Shown here: positions 38,151 to 40,589 of the stretch, in pieces
Layout of the letters: each line of letters opens with the position of its first letter
Position numbering within the stretch: the first letter of the stretch is position 1
From: a virus
Strand: one strand, 5' to 3'
Virus record (IMG/VR): IMGVR_UViG_3300020202_000049
Span: 1-40,589 of that record
Length of the DNA: 40,589 nt
Made by a program: the position numbers and the translations under genes
Notes under the pieces: model-generated
What the model saw: only the letters and a program-made list of their open reading frames with translations
Told to the model about the DNA's origin: nothing
The model's database searches: none

Positions 38151-39264
38151 GCTTTGCATCTACGGCGTGAACGGTTCTAAAAACGGTTGCGATTTTTATC
38201 GCATTCAGCAGCCTTTCTCCCGTCTAGCTGAATCTGAAAAGTTTATGTGTGCATCAAGCTCGCTTCTTAAAGGGTTGGACGATCAAACACTCTGGACGGA
38301 CAAGGCTGATGTCATCGTTTCGCAGATTGGAACGTCGGAAAAATTCTTAGATTACGTGTTCGATAATCAAGGAAAAAAGAAATTTGTCTTAGATATGGAT
38401 GACAACCTATTTGCGGTTTCTCCATACAATCCAGCCTATCGCCAGCATGGAATCAGCGAGGTTGAAGTGACGGTAAACGGAGAGAAGGTAATGTTGTGGG
38501 AAGACGGTAAAAACGGCTTTCAGATTAAAGAAAACAAAGCCCGCCTCTTCCTCTTTCAAGAGATGTTAAAGATCGTTGACCTAGTTACTACCCCTTCACC
38601 AGTCCTTGCCGGAGTATTTAAAAAGAAAGGCGCAAAAAACGTGAAGGTCATTAAAAACTTCATTGATTTTAAAGTCTGGAAGCCATTAAGGATCGTAAAA
38701 GATGAGTTTGTACGCATTGGTTATCAAGGCGGATGGTCCCATTACGAAGATTGGTGCGAGATTAAAGACGTAATGCTTGAGATCATGCAAAAGCACAAAA
38801 ACGTGAAGCTCATCATCATGGGCCAACATTATGAAGGAACATTGAAAGGTATCGAGAAGGAAAGAATCGAAGTTGAACCGTGGATGCCGGTTGAGATTTA
38901 TCCATGGAAATGGAAAACACTAAATATCGATATCGGTATTGCGCCTCTTAAACAAACTGAATTTTCAATTTGCAAAAGTGAGCTTAAGTGGGAAGAGTAT
39001 GGAGCGCTTAGCATTCCCTGCATCGCCTCTAACATTCCGCCCTACAATCTTGCAATCGAACATGGGAAAACAGGTCTTCTGGCTTCTAGTCAAGATGAGT
39101 GGTTTGATTATTTAGACCAGATGATAACAAGTGCAAACCTGAGAGAGAAGCTTGGACAGCAAGCAATGGAAAAGGTTAAAGCATCGTATGACATAGACAA
39201 AGAGGTGGAGCAATACGAAAAAGCGTACGCAGCTCTATTTAAACCGGAGGTTTTAGTTGTATGA
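38128..39264 (+). CDS. GT-B type glycosyltransferase
   Basis: 378 residues from the ATG at 38128 (the open frame starts earlier, at 38032). IYGVNGSKNGCDFYRIQQPF is an N-terminal GT-B strand; the C-terminal half has IRIGYQGGWSHYEDW, then LIIMGQHYEG and WEEYGALSIPCIASNIPPYN, where E and the GxPxIA block match the nucleotide-sugar site of family-4-like enzymes. In the middle of the virion operon, it may glycosylate a capsid or fibre protein, or host surface sugar. Confidence 0.8.
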   Translation: METSESRKLCIYGVNGSKNGCDFYRIQQPFSRLAESEKFMCASSSLLKGLDDQTLWTDKADVIVSQIGTSEKFLDYVFDNQGKKKFVLDMDDNLFAVSPYNPAYRQHGISEVEVTVNGEKVMLWEDGKNGFQIKENKARLFLFQEMLKIVDLVTTPSPVLAGVFKKKGAKNVKVIKNFIDFKVWKPLRIVKDEFVRIGYQGGWSHYEDWCEIKDVMLEIMQKHKNVKLIIMGQHYEGTLKGIEKERIEVEPWMPVEIYPWKWKTLNIDIGIAPLKQTEFSICKSELKWEEYGALSIPCIASNIPPYNLAIEHGKTGLLASSQDEWFDYLDQMITSANLREKLGQQAMEKVKASYDIDKEVEQYEKAYAALFKPEVLVV

Positions 39265-39539
39265 GTTTATCGGTTCCCACTATTATCAATCTTACTCTAA
39301 CTAACGCCAACACAGAATACTCACAGGCGTTAAAATCGTTTGCTTCACGGTTTTCAATCCAATGCCGCACCGTTGCTGATATCAAATTATCTTTTACGTC
39401 CGGGCAGAGTGGTGCAACCTATATCACCATTCCTGGCGGGTCAACATTTACCCAGAATGGAATTTTCAGCGGTGTTTTAACACTGTATGTACAAAGCCCG
39501 TCCGCCGGCGCTGTTGTTGAAATTTTAGAGTGGTCCTAA
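39261..39539 (+). CDS. Small beta-sandwich virion accessory protein
   Basis: 92 residues, ATGA-coupled. FASRFSIQCRTVADIKLSFT, then GSTFTQNGIFSGVLTLYVQS is short beta strands, like small stabilising proteins. Similar length and layout to the two signal-peptide proteins at 961 and 37280, but with no signal peptide. Confidence 0.65.
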   Translation: MSLSVPTIINLTLTNANTEYSQALKSFASRFSIQCRTVADIKLSFTSGQSGATYITIPGGSTFTQNGIFSGVLTLYVQSPSAGAVVEILEWS

Positions 39540-39550
39540 GGAGGAGTTAA

Positions 39551-39985
39551 ATGGCAAAAGAAACGTATCAAGACGTAATCAAAGCGAAGTTAAGTTCCCT
39601 GATTCAAAACTCCGTCGATATCAAAAATATTTACGAAGACTTTTTGAAAGAAATTGGAACATTGCAGAAACAACGAGATCAAGTTATGGCCGATACGGAA
39701 AAGAGAAAAACTGAATGGGCCAAAACTGTCCAAGAAAAAGAAGCTTATTTAGCTGAGTTTGACAAAAACCTAAAGAAAGAGCGCGAGAAGATTGAAAATG
39801 ATAAGCGCGAAGCAAAGTCGGTTCTGGTTATGGCTCAGGAAGAAAAGATGAAGTATGAGAAGCTTTTAAAAGATGTCACCGCCAAGGAAAAGAAAGCGGA
39901 CGAAAAAATTGCTGAAGTCGATCTGTTGAAGAAAATGTATGAATCAAAGATCGAGAAAATCAAGGCACTCACACAGCAGGTGTAA
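39551..39985 (+). CDS. Coiled-coil protein preceding the fibre gene
   Basis: 144 residues with AGGAG upstream. Nearly continuous charged coiled coil (KETYQDVIKAKLSSLIQNSV; DKREAKSVLVMAQEEKMKYE). The stop overlaps the fibre start (TAATG), suggesting a paired structural role or fibre-assembly helper. Confidence 0.65.
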   Translation: MAKETYQDVIKAKLSSLIQNSVDIKNIYEDFLKEIGTLQKQRDQVMADTEKRKTEWAKTVQEKEAYLAEFDKNLKKEREKIENDKREAKSVLVMAQEEKMKYEKLLKDVTAKEKKADEKIAEVDLLKKMYESKIEKIKALTQQV

Positions 39986-40589
39986 TGAAGAAATATTTAT
40001 TACTTCTTTTACTCCTGCCAGTAGTGATAAAAGCAGAGATGACTATTAACAGACCTTATCCAACATTGCAAGAGCAAGATGGAACTCCGTCGGTTAGGTA
40101 TCCGCTGATTAAGGTGCCAAACGGTTCTCTAACGGATGGGACCACATTTGCATCTCTTACATTTGGTGGAGGGTCCGGCGATGCAGTGCTAGCCGCTACT
40201 CAAACGTGGACAGGCCAGAATACTTACTTATCAACAGTAACATATAAGTCATCTGCAACATTTGATAGCAGTGTTAATTTTAGCAGCGGTGTTCTTACGT
40301 TTGGAGATGAAGTAACTCTTAAATCAGCGATTGACGGTAGAGCGATATTCTTTTTTAACAGTTTCGGAACACGATTGTTTTACACGCCTTTTAACTCAAT
40401 GGGAATAGGAACTAACTCAATAGATTTTTATATAGGCGCAGCCAAGGTTATGACGTTAGGGGAATCGGGGCATTTAGGATTAGGAACGCCCAATAATGCG
40501 AACTTTAATCAAGGGGCGTTGTTTGACGTCAGAGATGGTTCTGTTTCAATCCATGGCTCAGGCTCAGCACTTGAAGTAGGTTATAAATC
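39985..40589 (+). CDS. Secreted-type tail fibre-like protein, 5' part (3' part at 1-947)
   Basis: Residues 1-17 (MKKYLLLLLLLPVVIKA) are a signal peptide with cleavage after IKA. The mature start (EMTINRPYPTLQEQDGTPSV) and TQTWTGQNTYLSTVTYKSSA resemble fibre shafts. The frame runs off this end and, counting 127 duplicated bases once, continues to 947, total 474 residues. Start overlaps the coiled-coil gene stop. Counted once, genome length is 40,462. Confidence 0.75.
   Translation, partial: MKKYLLLLLLLPVVIKAEMTINRPYPTLQEQDGTPSVRYPLIKVPNGSLTDGTTFASLTFGGGSGDAVLAATQTWTGQNTYLSTVTYKSSATFDSSVNFSSGVLTFGDEVTLKSAIDGRAIFFFNSFGTRLFYTPFNSMGIGTNSIDFYIGAAKVMTLGESGHLGLGTPNNANFNQGALFDVRDGSVSIHGSGSALEVGYK
40463..40589. 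repeat. Terminal direct repeat, right copy
   Basis: Identical to 1-127. See the left copy; consistent with a closed circle. Confidence 0.93.

Noticed and set aside
1-40589. CRISPR array or insertion sequence
   Set aside because: No regularly spaced repeats of 24-40 bases and no transposase-like protein were found; the short repeats present are iterons, arm sites and hairpins.

Overview
The window is a complete temperate short-tailed bacteriophage (or excised prophage) genome, captured as a circular contig. The first and last 127 bases are identical (1-127 = 40463-40589), so the real unit is a 40,462-bp circle, and one fibre-like gene runs across the join. The host is a diderm bacterium: there are lipoproteins, several N-terminal Sec signal peptides with AxA-type cleavage sites, and a peptidoglycan peptidase. 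Strong AGGAGG ribosome-binding sites, ATGA/TAATG stop-start overlaps and sigma70-like promoters are used throughout. The sequence does not identify the host phylum.

Layout. (1) 29599-39985, continuing over the join to 12565, is the late region. It runs through small and large terminase, portal, a methyltransferase/spermidine-synthase-like protein, scaffold, HK97-type major capsid protein, a secreted-type head accessory protein, a glycosyltransferase, fibre, adaptor, four internal/ejection-type proteins, a P22 gp10-like nozzle, a second fibre, and lysis genes with an M15-like endolysin. (2) 12637-14635 holds a Myb-exonuclease fusion, a MazG-like protein, and a set of tiny membrane, lipoprotein and holin-like genes. 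(3) 14637-17636 is the leftward lysogeny block. It has attP on a tRNA-Asp 3' half, with five integrase arm-type repeats, then a tyrosine integrase, a RelE-like toxin with its antitoxin, a CsgG/LpoB-like lipoprotein, two mini-proteins and an HTH repressor. (4) 17643-18188 is the genetic switch: a near-perfect sigma70 promoter between inverted repeats, a structured leader and a terminator. (5) 18257-28363 is the rightward early region. It has an excisionase-like protein, SSB, RecB/Cas4-like nuclease, replication initiator with iterons inside the gene, DnaC-like loader, VRR-NUC nuclease, and a long run of tiny translationally coupled genes, many with paired cysteines. (6) 28364-29598 is largely non-coding and rich in RNA structure, between the early and late blocks.

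The most unusual feature is that six proteins encoded in the virion/late operon (head accessory, two fibres, nozzle, two small proteins) begin with textbook cleavable Sec signal peptides. Phage structural proteins are normally assembled in the cytoplasm, so this suggests export and possibly periplasmic or cell-surface assembly or display. A glycosyltransferase and a methyltransferase-like gene lie in the same operon. Other candidates for new biology are a tRNA-like 120-nt RNA with a predicted pseudoknot (24679-24798), a self-terminating structured RNA with an H-type pseudoknot upstream of the terminase (28838-29005), and about a dozen miniature zinc-ribbon proteins.
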